A DNA stretch of 7,440 nt. It comes from JAEZAF01 sp964395665. Lineage in GTDB: Bacteria > Chloroflexota > Anaerolineae > Aggregatilineales > Phototrophicaceae. Shown here one piece after another: positions 1 to 5,743 of the stretch. The translations under genes were made by a program, and so were the position numbers. The stretch is taken from positions 1-7,440 of the forward strand of contig CAYNDH010000206.1 of assembly GCA_964395665.1 (NCBI GenBank), read 5' to 3'. The notes below the pieces were generated by a model. The model saw nothing but the letters and a program-made list of their open reading frames with translations, was not told the DNA's origin and ran no database searches. The first letter of the stretch is position 1. Each line of letters opens with the position of its first letter.

Positions 1-31
1 CCACACCCGATCACCAACCCGCACCCAGTGC
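1..31. repeat. 3' end of a further repeat unit, cut by the window edge
   Basis: The bases just before position 32 (CAACCCGCACCCAGTGC) match those just before the second class A palindrome (about 215-231) and, with one base missing, those at about 1403-1418. The repeat array therefore probably continues to the left of the window. The segment ends in a small hairpin, CGCAC-CCA-GTGCG (20-32). Confidence 0.55.
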
Positions 32-35
32 GTAG

Positions 36-55
36 GGGCGCAATATATTGCGCCC
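36..55. repeat. Class A perfect palindrome, copy 1
   Basis: GGGCGCAATATATTGCGCCC is a perfect 20-bp palindrome with no spacer, preceded by GTAGG. With no loop it is as compatible with a dimeric protein-binding site as with an RNA hairpin. Confidence 0.9.
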
Positions 56-145
56 TGCCTGCCGTCCCACCATCTCCACAAAGGGAAATTACATCCCATC
101 CGCGACACACGGCTGAAGAATCCGCCTAAACGCGTGGTATTGTAG

Positions 146-165
146 GGACGCGCTTCTGCGCGTCC
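146..165 (+). repeat. Class B hairpin, copy 1
   Basis: An 8-bp stem GGACGCGC/GCGCGTCC encloses the loop TTCT. It follows directly on TTGTAGG. In the corresponding right-array copy (1352-1371) one stem pair and the whole loop differ, but the stem stays fully paired. Confidence 0.85.
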
Positions 166-188
166 GCCGCGTCCGCCGCGTCCGCCGC
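162..188 (+). repeat. Tandem 9-mer GTCCGCCGC x3
   Basis: Three perfect copies of GTCCGCCGC follow the first class B hairpin, whose 3' arm overlaps the first copy. The equivalent place in the right array (about 1369-1377) has one copy. This is a length polymorphism consistent with replication slippage. Confidence 0.9.
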
Positions 189-235
189 TCGGTACACATG
201 GTCAGGAAGAATCCCAACCCGCACCCAGTGCGTAA

Positions 236-255
236 GGGCGCAATATATTGCGCCC
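236..255. repeat. Class A perfect palindrome, copy 2
   Basis: The same 20-bp palindrome as at 36-55. Its head reads GTAAGGG instead of GTAGGGG, so the flank has mutated while the palindrome is unchanged. Confidence 0.9.
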
Positions 256-333
256 TGCCTGCCGTCCCACCACACCCCGCATACCCCTCACAACACACGG
301 CTAAAACAACACATCCAAACACGTTTATTGTAG

Positions 334-357
334 GGACGCGCTACAGCCTGCGCGTCC
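334..357 (+). repeat. Class B hairpin, copy 2
   Basis: Stem GGACGCGC/GCGCGTCC with the 8-nt loop TACAGCCT, preceded by TTGTAGG. The same sequence recurs at 1521-1544. Confidence 0.85.
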
Positions 358-389
358 GCCGCGTCCGTCGCTCGGTATTTGCATATCCG

Positions 390-423
390 GGACGCCACAC
401 ATGCTTGCATGTCCGGGGCGTCC
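390..423 (+). repeat. Class C nested hairpin with TGCTTGCA centre
   Basis: An outer stem GGACGCC (390-396) pairs with GGCGTCC (417-423). Inside it ACATGC (399-404) pairs with GCATGT (407-412) around a TT centre. This unit belongs to the left side only and is not part of the duplicated 339/320-bp block. Confidence 0.75.
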
Positions 424-528
424 GTCGGGGCATCCACGCAAACCCTGCCGAACCTCTCATTGCATAATATACGGCTAAAATTGGGTCCACTTCGTTAGAA
501 AACTCGAACCGCACAGATAGAACATTCG

Positions 529-537
529 TGCTATACT
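529..537 (+). promoter_or_regulatory. Extended -10 promoter of the HTH gene
   Basis: TGCTATACT fits the extended -10 pattern TGnTATAAT with five of six -10 bases matching. No good -35 box is visible 16-18 bp upstream, as is common for extended -10 promoters. The predicted start near 544 gives a leader of about 30 nt before the ATG at 575. The promoter lies in unique sequence between the array and the gene. Confidence 0.6.
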
Positions 538-574
538 GCATAATCCGTTAATCACCATAGCCCAAGGATCGCCC

Positions 575-1231
575 ATGTCCCGCCGCTACACGGATGAAGA
601 AAAAGCCTACGCTTTGCAGTGCCTTGCCGACAATTTCTACAATGTCAATGCCACATCCTTGCAGACCCGCATCCCCATCCGAACCTTGCACGCATGGAAG
701 CGCGAACGCAAATTGCAGCACATTGATGCAGCAAAATCCATTGTTGCAGCAGCACATCAGTCATTTTCAGGGGAAAATCCCTTGTTGCAGCACAAAAATT
801 TAGTGCGGCAGCAGCAGCAGCAAACCACGCCAAAACCGACAAATGGCATTCACAACATACCCATCTGGCAGCAGCTTTTCGACCAGTCAGAGTTCCCGCC
901 GGAAATCGATCCATCCGATGACGACCCTGACCCCATCGAAAAAGAATATACTCACATCCGTCAGCGCCTCATGTCTCATGTCGAACATCTCATCGACACG
1001 CTGACCGACGATCCCCTGACCTCGCACCTGCATATCACGGCGCTCACCCGCCTGCTGGATCGCGTCATCAAGCTCGAATCACTCGTCCGCCGTGAGATCC
1101 CGGATAACAATATGATCGAAATTAGATACATCGACACCTTAGGCCAGACTTCATACCGTCCACCATGGGCCACCAGTGATGTAATGCACGACGCAGAATT
1201 GGCCCATGAAGACGATACCGGCCCAATCTGA
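575..1231 (+). CDS. Orphan HTH protein, terminase-small-subunit-like
   Basis: This encodes 218 residues. Residues 4-46 (from RRYTDEEKAYAL to TLHAWKRERK) look like the homeodomain-like helix-turn-helix found at the start of phage terminase small subunits and some transposase A subunits, so DNA binding is likely. Residues about 47-120 form a low-complexity linker with a run of five Gln. Residues about 125-170 are helical (ALTRLLDRVIKLESLV), in the place where such HTH proteins often carry an oligomerisation helix. The ATG is supported by AAGGA at 564-568 with a 6-nt gap. No large terminase, capsid, transposase or integrase gene lies nearby, so it is an orphan here. Direct repeat arrays flank it, and the right one starts 6 nt after the stop codon. 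The gene call is firm; the family assignment is inference from memory. Confidence 0.75.
   Translation: MSRRYTDEEKAYALQCLADNFYNVNATSLQTRIPIRTLHAWKRERKLQHIDAAKSIVAAAHQSFSGENPLLQHKNLVRQQQQQTTPKPTNGIHNIPIWQQLFDQSEFPPEIDPSDDDPDPIEKEYTHIRQRLMSHVEHLIDTLTDDPLTSHLHITALTRLLDRVIKLESLVRREIPDNNMIEIRYIDTLGQTSYRPPWATSDVMHDAELAHEDDTGPI
733..792 (+). repeat. Intragenic direct repeat in two reading frames
   Basis: AAAATCCATTGTTGCAGCA (733-751) recurs as AAAATCCCTTGTTGCAGCA (774-792), 18 of 19 bases identical. The offset is 41 bp, so the two copies are read in different frames (giving KSIVAAA and NPLLQHK). A (GCA)n tract coding for the Gln run follows near 808-822. Confidence 0.8.
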
Positions 1232-1241
1232 TATTTGGTAG

Positions 1242-1261
1242 GGGCGCAATATATTGCGCCC
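1242..1261. repeat. Class A perfect palindrome, copy 3
   Basis: Identical to the palindrome at 36-55, including the GTAGG lead. It lies 10 nt after the HTH gene stop codon, so it could form a hairpin at the end of that transcript. No T-run follows, so it is not a typical intrinsic terminator. Confidence 0.9.
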
Positions 1262-1351
1262 TGCCTGCCGTCCCACCATCTCCACAACGGGAAATTACAT
1301 CCCATCCGCGACACACGGCTGAAGAATCCGCCTAAACGCGTGGTATTGTAG

Positions 1352-1371
1352 GGACGCCCGACGGGGCGTCC
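1352..1371 (+). repeat. Class B hairpin, variant copy
   Basis: Stem GGACGCCC/GGGCGTCC with loop GACG. Compared with 146-165, one G-C pair is swapped to C-G on both arms and the four loop bases are all changed. The flanking sequence is otherwise nearly identical. Confidence 0.85.
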
Positions 1372-1422
1372 GCCGCTCGGTACACATGGTCAGGAAGAAT
1401 CCCAACCGCACCCAGTGCGTAG

Positions 1423-1442
1423 GGGCGCAATATATTGCGCCC
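1423..1442. repeat. Class A perfect palindrome, copy 4
   Basis: The fourth unaltered copy of the 20-bp palindrome, preceded by the CGCAC-CCA-GTGCG mini-hairpin and a GTAGG head. Confidence 0.9.
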
Positions 1443-1520
1443 TGCCTGCCATCCCGCCACACCCCGCATACCCCTCACAACACACGGCTAAAACAACACA
1501 TCCAAACGCGTTTATTGTAG

Positions 1521-1544
1521 GGACGCGCTACAGCCTGCGCGTCC
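1521..1544 (+). repeat. Class B hairpin, copy 4
   Basis: Identical in stem and loop (TACAGCCT) to the copy at 334-357. Confidence 0.85.
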
Positions 1545-1567
1545 GCCGCGTCCGTCGTCTGTGCCCT

Positions 1568-1583
1568 GCATTGCTTGCAATGC
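1568..1583 (+). repeat. Class C palindrome, TGCTTGCA centre
   Basis: GCATTGC and GCAATGC pair around a TT centre. It follows the end of the right array by 10 nt, roughly as the class C hairpin at 390-423 follows the left array, but the two have different stem sequences. Confidence 0.7.
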
Positions 1584-1586
1584 CGG

Positions 1587-1621
1587 GATAAGGGGGCTTT
1601 TCCCCTTTGCAAATCCTTATC
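1587..1621 (-). terminator. Possible hairpin terminator of the oxidoreductase gene
   Basis: Two mutually exclusive stems can form about 43 nt past the stop at 1664: GATAAGG (1587-1593) with CCTTATC (1615-1621), or AAGGGG (1590-1595) with CCCCTT (1602-1607). No T-tract follows on the minus strand, so an intrinsic terminator is only a weak possibility. Confidence 0.3.
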
Positions 1622-1663
1622 TTGGTACTCATGGGACATCCATCCGGGGCATGCACACTCACC

Positions 1664-3046
1664 CTATCCTTCACCCAACCCCTCCAGCACCGTCGGGAAT
1701 GTCTCCGCAACCGTCGGATGAATAGGCAGCGCATCCTTCATCACCCGGTACGACGCGCCCGTATGCATGAAGTAGCTGATAATCTGAATGACCTCGTCCG
1801 CTTCCATCCCGAAGATCTGCGCACCCAGAAACTGCTCCGTCTCCGCGTCCACCAGCATCTTGAGCAGCCCGGTCGTCCGGCTTTCCAGCACCGCCCGGCT
1901 GACATCCTGCATCCGCTGTCTGGCGATCAGCACCCGCTTCCCCGACTTCCGCGCCTCACGCTCGCTCATCCCCACCTTGCCAAACGGGGGATCAATATAG
2001 ATGTTATACGCCATAATCCGCCCATCGACCGTGCGATCCCCGCCTTTCAGGTTCGCCAGCACGATCTCATGATCCTGATAGGACGTATGCGTGAACGCCC
2101 CGCGCCCGTTGATGTCCCCCAGCGCCCAGATGCCCTTCACACCCGTCTCCAGCTTCCCATTGACCGGGAGATAGCCTTTTTCATCCACTTTCAGCCCGAC
2201 CGCATCCAGATTGAGCTTGTCCGTATTCGGCCTGCGTCCGGTCGCGACCAGCACATGCGACCCCGTGAGCATCTCCGCCGTCCCGTCCTTCGCTTCAATC
2301 CGCACATCAATCCGCCCATCCCCCCGCTTCGAGACCTGCTTCACCCGCTGCCCGGTGATGATCGTCATGCCTTCTTCGCTCAACATCGTGCTGATCGCCT
2401 CAGCCATATCCTCATCTTCATTGGAGAGAATCCGCCCCTCAGCCTCGATGATCGTCACCCGGCTTCCAAAGCGCAGGAACATCTGCCCAAATTCCAGCCC
2501 CACATACCCGCCCCCGATGATCATCAGGTGTTCGGGCAGCGTCTCCAGCTTGAGCATCTCGGCATTCGTCAGCGCTGTGATCTGGTCGATCCCCTCAATC
2601 GGCGGGATCACCGCCCGCGCCCCGGTATTGAGGAAAACCCGCTCACTCTCGTGCGTTTCACCGTTCACCTCAATCTGGTGCAGGCCGTCCCGCGTCCCGG
2701 CGAAGCGTGCATAGCCTTCGATCACATCCAGGCCGTCAGTCCCGTGCAGCCCCTCGGCGAAGCCATCCTGCATCTTCCCGATGATCTCACGCATCCGCTT
2801 CATCGCATCAGGGAAGCTCACGGAAACATCGCCTGTCCGCACACCGTATTCCCCGGCACGCCTCACGGTATGCGCCACGGTCGCGCTCGCCCGCAGTGCC
2901 TTGGTCGGCAGACAGCCGTAATTCAGGCACGTCCCCCCCAGTCGTCCCCCCTCAATCACGGCCACGCGCTGGCCGTCGTTTGCCAGGGCTTTCGCGAGAG
3001 GTGGCCCGGCCTGCCCTGACCCGATGATGATCGCATCATATTTCAT
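1664..3046 (-). CDS. RclA/MerA-like FAD pyridine nucleotide-disulfide oxidoreductase
   Basis: The 460-residue product belongs to the class I flavin disulfide reductases, which pass electrons from NAD(P)H through FAD to a redox-active cysteine pair. Visible are the FAD Rossmann motif GSGQAG (9-14) with acidic E32, the disulfide motif C40-LNYG-C45 followed by LPTK, the NAD(P)H motif GGGYVG (178-183) with E185, ALGD of the second FAD contact, and H443-P444 with E448 as the C-terminal His-Glu dyad. Length is normal. There is no N-terminal heavy-metal domain and no C-terminal Cys-Cys pair, so it is not a classical mercuric reductase. The PPFGKVGMSE and HPTVAE segments resemble RclA and its relatives. 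No 2-oxo-acid dehydrogenase genes are adjacent. An in-frame ATG at 3133 is rejected because CTCCT at 3054-3058 (AGGAG on this strand) sits 7 nt before the ATG at 3046. The true substrate is unknown. Confidence 0.92.
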   Translation of the reverse strand: MKYDAIIIGSGQAGPPLAKALANDGQRVAVIEGGRLGGTCLNYGCLPTKALRASATVAHTVRRAGEYGVRTGDVSVSFPDAMKRMREIIGKMQDGFAEGLHGTDGLDVIEGYARFAGTRDGLHQIEVNGETHESERVFLNTGARAVIPPIEGIDQITALTNAEMLKLETLPEHLMIIGGGYVGLEFGQMFLRFGSRVTIIEAEGRILSNEDEDMAEAISTMLSEEGMTIITGQRVKQVSKRGDGRIDVRIEAKDGTAEMLTGSHVLVATGRRPNTDKLNLDAVGLKVDEKGYLPVNGKLETGVKGIWALGDINGRGAFTHTSYQDHEIVLANLKGGDRTVDGRIMAYNIYIDPPFGKVGMSEREARKSGKRVLIARQRMQDVSRAVLESRTTGLLKMLVDAETEQFLGAQIFGMEADEVIQIISYFMHTGASYRVMKDALPIHPTVAETFPTVLEGLGEG

Positions 3047-3092
3047 CCATCCGCTCCTGTGTGGTTGTCCATTTTCCTGACGCAGTCCGGTT

Positions 3093-3098
3093 ATCATA
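3093..3098 (-). promoter_or_regulatory. Candidate -10 box of the oxidoreductase gene
   Basis: TATGAT on the minus strand lies 46 nt before the start codon, downstream of the tRNA terminator. No convincing -35 box is seen. A separate promoter is expected because a terminator divides the gene from the tRNA. Confidence 0.3.
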
Positions 3099-3147
3099 CT
3101 GTCCCTTGCTTGGAAGGTTATGAATATCCCCACCCGTAACAGACAAC

Positions 3148-3180
3148 AAAAAAGACGCTCCTGAAATCTTCAGAAACGCC
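3148..3180 (-). terminator. Intrinsic terminator of tRNA-Gln
   Basis: On the minus strand a 12-bp stem (3169-3180 with 3154-3165, including three G-U pairs) with a GAT loop is followed at once by six T residues (3148-3153). It begins 13 nt after the tRNA 3' end, which suggests a single-tRNA transcript insulated from the oxidoreductase gene. Confidence 0.85.
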
Positions 3181-3193
3181 TTTAACCTGTAGG

Positions 3194-3265
<72 letters not shown>

Positions 3266-3278
3266 ATACACAGATGCA

Positions 3279-3287
3279 ACTATAGCA
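3279..3287 (-). promoter_or_regulatory. Extended -10 promoter of tRNA-Gln
   Basis: TGCTATAGT on the minus strand fits TGnTATAAT with five of six -10 bases. It places transcription start near 3272, a few bases before the mature tRNA 5' end at 3265. It has the same TGCTATA core as the HTH gene promoter at 529-537. Confidence 0.6.
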
Positions 3288-3301
3288 TAGCTTTTTATGA
3301 G

Positions 3302-3326
3302 CGAAAAGGTCTGGCCGGTGACCTTT
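3302..3326 (-). terminator. Probable terminator of the PP2C gene
   Basis: AAAGGTC and GACCTTT form a perfect 7-bp stem (3320-3326 with 3305-3311) around an 8-nt loop. The T-run continues to TTTTCG on the minus strand. It starts 4 nt after the PP2C stop codon and ends in the upstream part of the tRNA promoter region. Confidence 0.55.
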
Positions 3327-3329
3327 AAA

Positions 3330-4337
3330 TCACTGATCGGGGGAAGCGATATCGCGCCCTTCCCGATTCGGTTCTTCAATCCGGAACGGCGGTTCCAGCG
3401 GTGGTTCCATCGAATGGTCCATCGAATAGCCCAGTGGTGTTTGCAGGTTGTTTGAAGCCGACAGATCCGTCAGATTGAGGCTGTCTTCACCGAGCGGATG
3501 CGTATCACCGTCCGCTTCGACCTGTCTGGCCGGGATAGCGACGTCCTCATAGCCGTTCTCAACATGCACCACCACCACGCTGACGTTATCACGTCCGCCC
3601 CGCTCATTTGCCAGTTCCACCAGTCGCTGTGTGGTCATCTCTGGCCGGGAGTCAGCCTGTACGATGGACGCGATTTCGTTCGGCCTCACATGCAGCGTCA
3701 GGCCATCGGTACACAGCACCAACCGGTCCCCCGGGCGCAGATAGCTGTGATAAATATCGACATCGACATCCGAACCCTGACCCAGTGCGCGGTAAAGCAC
3801 ATTCCGCATAGGATGATCAACCGCCTCTTCCCGTGTGATATGCCCCGCCATCACCATCGCTTCCACAAAGCTGTGGTCAGAGGTGATCTGCGAGATACTG
3901 CTGTCATGGCCGTCAATCAGATAGGCCCGGCTGTCACCGACATGGCCGATGATCGCATGACCGTTCCGGATCACCGCCAGTGTGACCGTCGTCCCCATGC
4001 CCTTCAGTTCAGGATACTGAACCGAATACTGTACGATACGGTCATTCGCTTCCTGAACGATCTGTCTCAGATGATCGCTCAGGTTTTCAAGCAGGCTGTC
4101 AACATCATCGGTTTCACGCTCAATATTAAGGTCCACCAGTTTGCGGTGAATGGTCTCAACCGCGATACGGCTGGCCTCTTCACCCGCGGCAGCCCCGCCC
4201 ATACCATCTGCAACAATACCCAATACAAAGTGATCACGTGCCCACAACAGCACGTTGTCCTCATTGTTTTCGCGTATTTTGCCAGTATTGGTGCGTGCAT
4301 TACTGCGCAACCGGATACCACGCTCCGGTGAAGACAT
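3330..4337 (-). CDS. PP2C-family (PPM) Ser/Thr protein phosphatase
   Basis: The 335-residue protein is a metal-dependent PP2C phosphatase of the bacterial Stp/PrpC type, which removes phosphate from Ser and Thr residues phosphorylated by Hanks-type kinases. Motifs run in the usual order: RENNED (22-27), VADGMGG (42-48, D44), GMGTTVTLAV (113-122), HVGDSRAYLI (132-141), TSDHS (152-156), HPMRNVLYRALG (175-186), LCTDGL (208-213, D211) and GGRDNVSVVVV (247-257, D250). All metal-binding Asp positions I expect are present, so it should be active. Residues about 261-335 form a low-complexity acidic and proline-rich tail with no membrane helix, so it is probably cytoplasmic. The start at 4337 has AAGGAG 6 nt upstream (CTCCTT at 4344-4349); in-frame ATGs farther upstream lack such a site. 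It diverges from the kinase-like gene at 4594, its likely functional partner. Confidence 0.95.
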   Translation of the reverse strand: MSSPERGIRLRSNARTNTGKIRENNEDNVLLWARDHFVLGIVADGMGGAAAGEEASRIAVETIHRKLVDLNIERETDDVDSLLENLSDHLRQIVQEANDRIVQYSVQYPELKGMGTTVTLAVIRNGHAIIGHVGDSRAYLIDGHDSSISQITSDHSFVEAMVMAGHITREEAVDHPMRNVLYRALGQGSDVDVDIYHSYLRPGDRLVLCTDGLTLHVRPNEIASIVQADSRPEMTTQRLVELANERGGRDNVSVVVVHVENGYEDVAIPARQVEADGDTHPLGEDSLNLTDLSASNNLQTPLGYSMDHSMEPPLEPPFRIEEPNREGRDIASPDQ

Positions 4338-4593
4338 TCCGGACTCCTTCAACGTCTGATACATTCCATTGTATTGAAGCGCGTGATGCCAGCAGGCAGA
4401 CAGCAAGCAGATGCACTGCCGAGGCTGATAGTTTCACCGAATCTTTCAATACAGACGAAGACAAAATGATCGTCTCCATGTATACGATGATTGTAGTACA
4501 ATTGGCTCCATTCGAAAACAGGACCGTGGCTAACCAGGTTTTACTTTATCACAATTGGGACATAAACAACTCATCGGTTTTCAGGAAACCTCT
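4338..4593. promoter_or_regulatory. Divergent promoter region with inverted repeat at 4490-4502
   Basis: This 256-bp stretch separates the phosphatase from the kinase operon. ATTGTA-G-TACAAT (4490-4502) is a perfect inverted repeat, and each arm reads TACAAT, a five-of-six -10 match, on one strand. Another minus-strand TACAAT lies at 4368-4373, close to the phosphatase start. No good -35 boxes are seen. The inverted repeat may be an operator, a symmetric -10 that drives both directions, or chance. Confidence 0.35.
4583..4586 (+). promoter_or_regulatory. Ribosome binding site that decides the kinase-like gene start
   Basis: AGGA lies 7 nt before the GTG at 4594. The alternative TTG at 4555 has no Shine-Dalgarno sequence at a suitable distance, so GTG 4594 is preferred. 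Confidence 0.65.
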
Positions 4594-5715
4594 GTGACTC
4601 AACTGACAGAGCTTTATCAGCTCAAGCAATTGAACGATAATTTCGCACTGGGGCATTACGCCCGCGTCTTTGATGCCTTCGACCTCAGACACCGGCGCAA
4701 GGTGGCATTTAAAGTCCTGCGCCGTGAACATCTGGCCCATGAGGGTGAGGTCCGCTGGGAATACCGCGCTTTCCCGCATGAAGCACATCTGCTTCACCAG
4801 CTCTCTAACGTGCCTCAGGTGGTTGAACTCTATGACTGTGGCTACATCAACGCCCGGGAAGAAGTCCCGCAGGATGATGCAGTCATCGCTTTCGGTACCG
4901 ATGTCCGCGCTTTTGAAAATGCCCTTGAAACCTATGCAGAGCAGGGCTGGCGGCCCTTCCTTGTGCTGGAGAATATGCCCCGTCTGGACAATCTGCTCTA
5001 CCTGATGAAGCCTAATCGACCGGGTGCGCGCTGGCGTCTGCCGACCGAAGAAGGGCTGGCGGTCTCCATGCAGTTCGCGCACATGCTCCGGCAGGCACAT
5101 CAGCACCAGATCGCTTATCTGGATCATAAACTCGAACATGTCTACTGGGATGGCGTCCATCTCCACATCATCGACTTCAACAGTTCGCGTCTGGTTGACA
5201 GTAAAAACGAAGATCCGCAGATCTACCGCAAGGATATTCATAACCTCTGCGTCGGCATTCTCTATCCCATCTTCACCGGGATGTCTCCACTCAAGACGGC
5301 GCTGAAACCGCAGCCCAGCGGCCTCAGTGATGTCGAAGCCCGCTATCAGGATATCGAGATGCTCGACTTCGGTGTCGAACCGACGCTCAGCCAGAGCCTG
5401 CAAAAGCTCCTTCAACGTGGCGCAGCCATGCAGATTGAGACGATCGACGACTTTATCGAAGAACTGACACAGGTCTGCCATGACAATGGCTGGGATTTCT
5501 CCGGCCAGCCTGCCGAACTGCCGGATCGTCAGGCGCGTGATCACTTACGCGAAGGCCTGCGCAAACTGCGGGAAGGACAGGAAGCGGTGCGGACAGCCCG
5601 TGATCTCTTCCGGGATGCCGCAGTGGTTGACGACATCACGCCTGATCTGGAAGACGAACTGCGTCGGCTGGTCAAAGCGGCCAATGAGATGTTAAATCAT
5701 CGGGTTATCCCCTGA
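4594..5715 (+). CDS. Atypical protein-kinase-fold protein
   Basis: The 373-residue product, from GTG, resembles Hanks-type Ser/Thr kinases but with altered motifs. Present are VAFK with K40 (ATP lysine), E63 in the C-helix (FPHEAHLLHQL), hinge FLVLENM (122-128), the catalytic loop YLDHKLEH with D177 and K179, the metal-binding D194 in DFN, and the F-helix Asp D214 (KDIHNLCVG). Three things are odd. The metal-binding Asn of the catalytic loop is replaced by H182, DFG is DFN, and only 17 residues separate DFN from D214, so the APE motif and the usual substrate-binding activation segment are missing. There is also an insert at about 86-119 before the hinge. Residues about 315-370 are charged and helical. 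No membrane segment is seen, so it is probably cytoplasmic. It heads a four-gene operon and faces the PP2C gene. It may be an active kinase with an unusual substrate or a pseudokinase. Confidence 0.85.
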   Translation: MTQLTELYQLKQLNDNFALGHYARVFDAFDLRHRRKVAFKVLRREHLAHEGEVRWEYRAFPHEAHLLHQLSNVPQVVELYDCGYINAREEVPQDDAVIAFGTDVRAFENALETYAEQGWRPFLVLENMPRLDNLLYLMKPNRPGARWRLPTEEGLAVSMQFAHMLRQAHQHQIAYLDHKLEHVYWDGVHLHIIDFNSSRLVDSKNEDPQIYRKDIHNLCVGILYPIFTGMSPLKTALKPQPSGLSDVEARYQDIEMLDFGVEPTLSQSLQKLLQRGAAMQIETIDDFIEELTQVCHDNGWDFSGQPAELPDRQARDHLREGLRKLREGQEAVRTARDLFRDAAVVDDITPDLEDELRRLVKAANEMLNHRVIP

Positions 5716-5743
5716 GCGATCAGGGCAGAGCGGAGAGGCCAAC

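Larger units (their letters stand above)
32..370 (+). repeat. Left copy of long direct repeat (A-B-A-B palindrome array)
   Basis: This 339-bp block recurs in the same orientation at 1238-1557. Outside the first class B hairpin I count five substitutions and one single-base indel. The remaining length difference is 18 bp, two extra 9-mers in this copy. The block contains two diverged subunits starting at 32 and 232. Each has a GTAGGG-type head, a class A palindrome, a spacer with CCGTCCCACCA and ACACACGGCT, and then TATTGTAGGGACGC leading into a class B hairpin. Both copies begin exactly at a GTAGGG head. No gene is credible in 1-574; open frames here are read from the repeats and encode monotonous Arg-Arg-Thr runs on the minus strand. 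Confidence 0.9.
1238..1557 (+). repeat. Right copy of long direct repeat (A-B-A-B array)
   Basis: This 320-bp block matches 32-370 in the same orientation and the same A-B-A-B order. It starts at a GTAGGG head 6 nt after the HTH gene stop and ends at GTCCGTCG. It lacks two of the three 9-mers and carries an altered first class B hairpin. Apart from the repeats and palindromes listed, I see no gene in 1232-1663. Confidence 0.9.

Noticed and set aside
1..480. CRISPR-like spaced repeats
   Set aside because: Repeat units differ in sequence and length, the intervening segments are themselves homologous, and no cas genes are present.
198..541. Short open frames in the left array on both strands
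   Set aside because: They are translations of the repeat units (Arg-Arg-Thr and similar runs), with no ribosome site and no unique sequence.
575..1231. REP-associated Y1 (HUH) transposase acting on the palindromes
   Set aside because: The only His-x-His (HLH near residue 153) sits in a helical C-terminal context, and there is no catalytic Tyr motif or typical N-terminal RAYT sequence. The protein looks like an HTH DNA-binding protein.
1238..1557. Insertion sequence ends
   Set aside because: The flanking blocks are direct, multi-palindrome arrays with no terminal inverted repeat pair, and I could not identify a target-site duplication or a transposase.
1607..3019. 470-codon plus-strand open frame opposite the oxidoreductase
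   Set aside because: It is the antisense shadow of a gene with complete flavin-reductase motifs. Its product is a Pro/His/Arg-rich sequence with no recognisable domain.
1664..3046. Mercuric reductase (merA)
   Set aside because: No N-terminal metal-binding domain, no C-terminal Cys pair, and no mer operon genes.
3498..4331. 277-codon plus-strand open frame opposite the PP2C gene
   Set aside because: It lies opposite a gene that carries every PP2C motif, and its own product has no domain pattern.
4549..5544. 331-codon minus-strand open frame opposite the kinase-like gene
   Set aside because: It is an antisense shadow. The plus-strand product has an ordered set of kinase motifs, a ribosome site and operon context.
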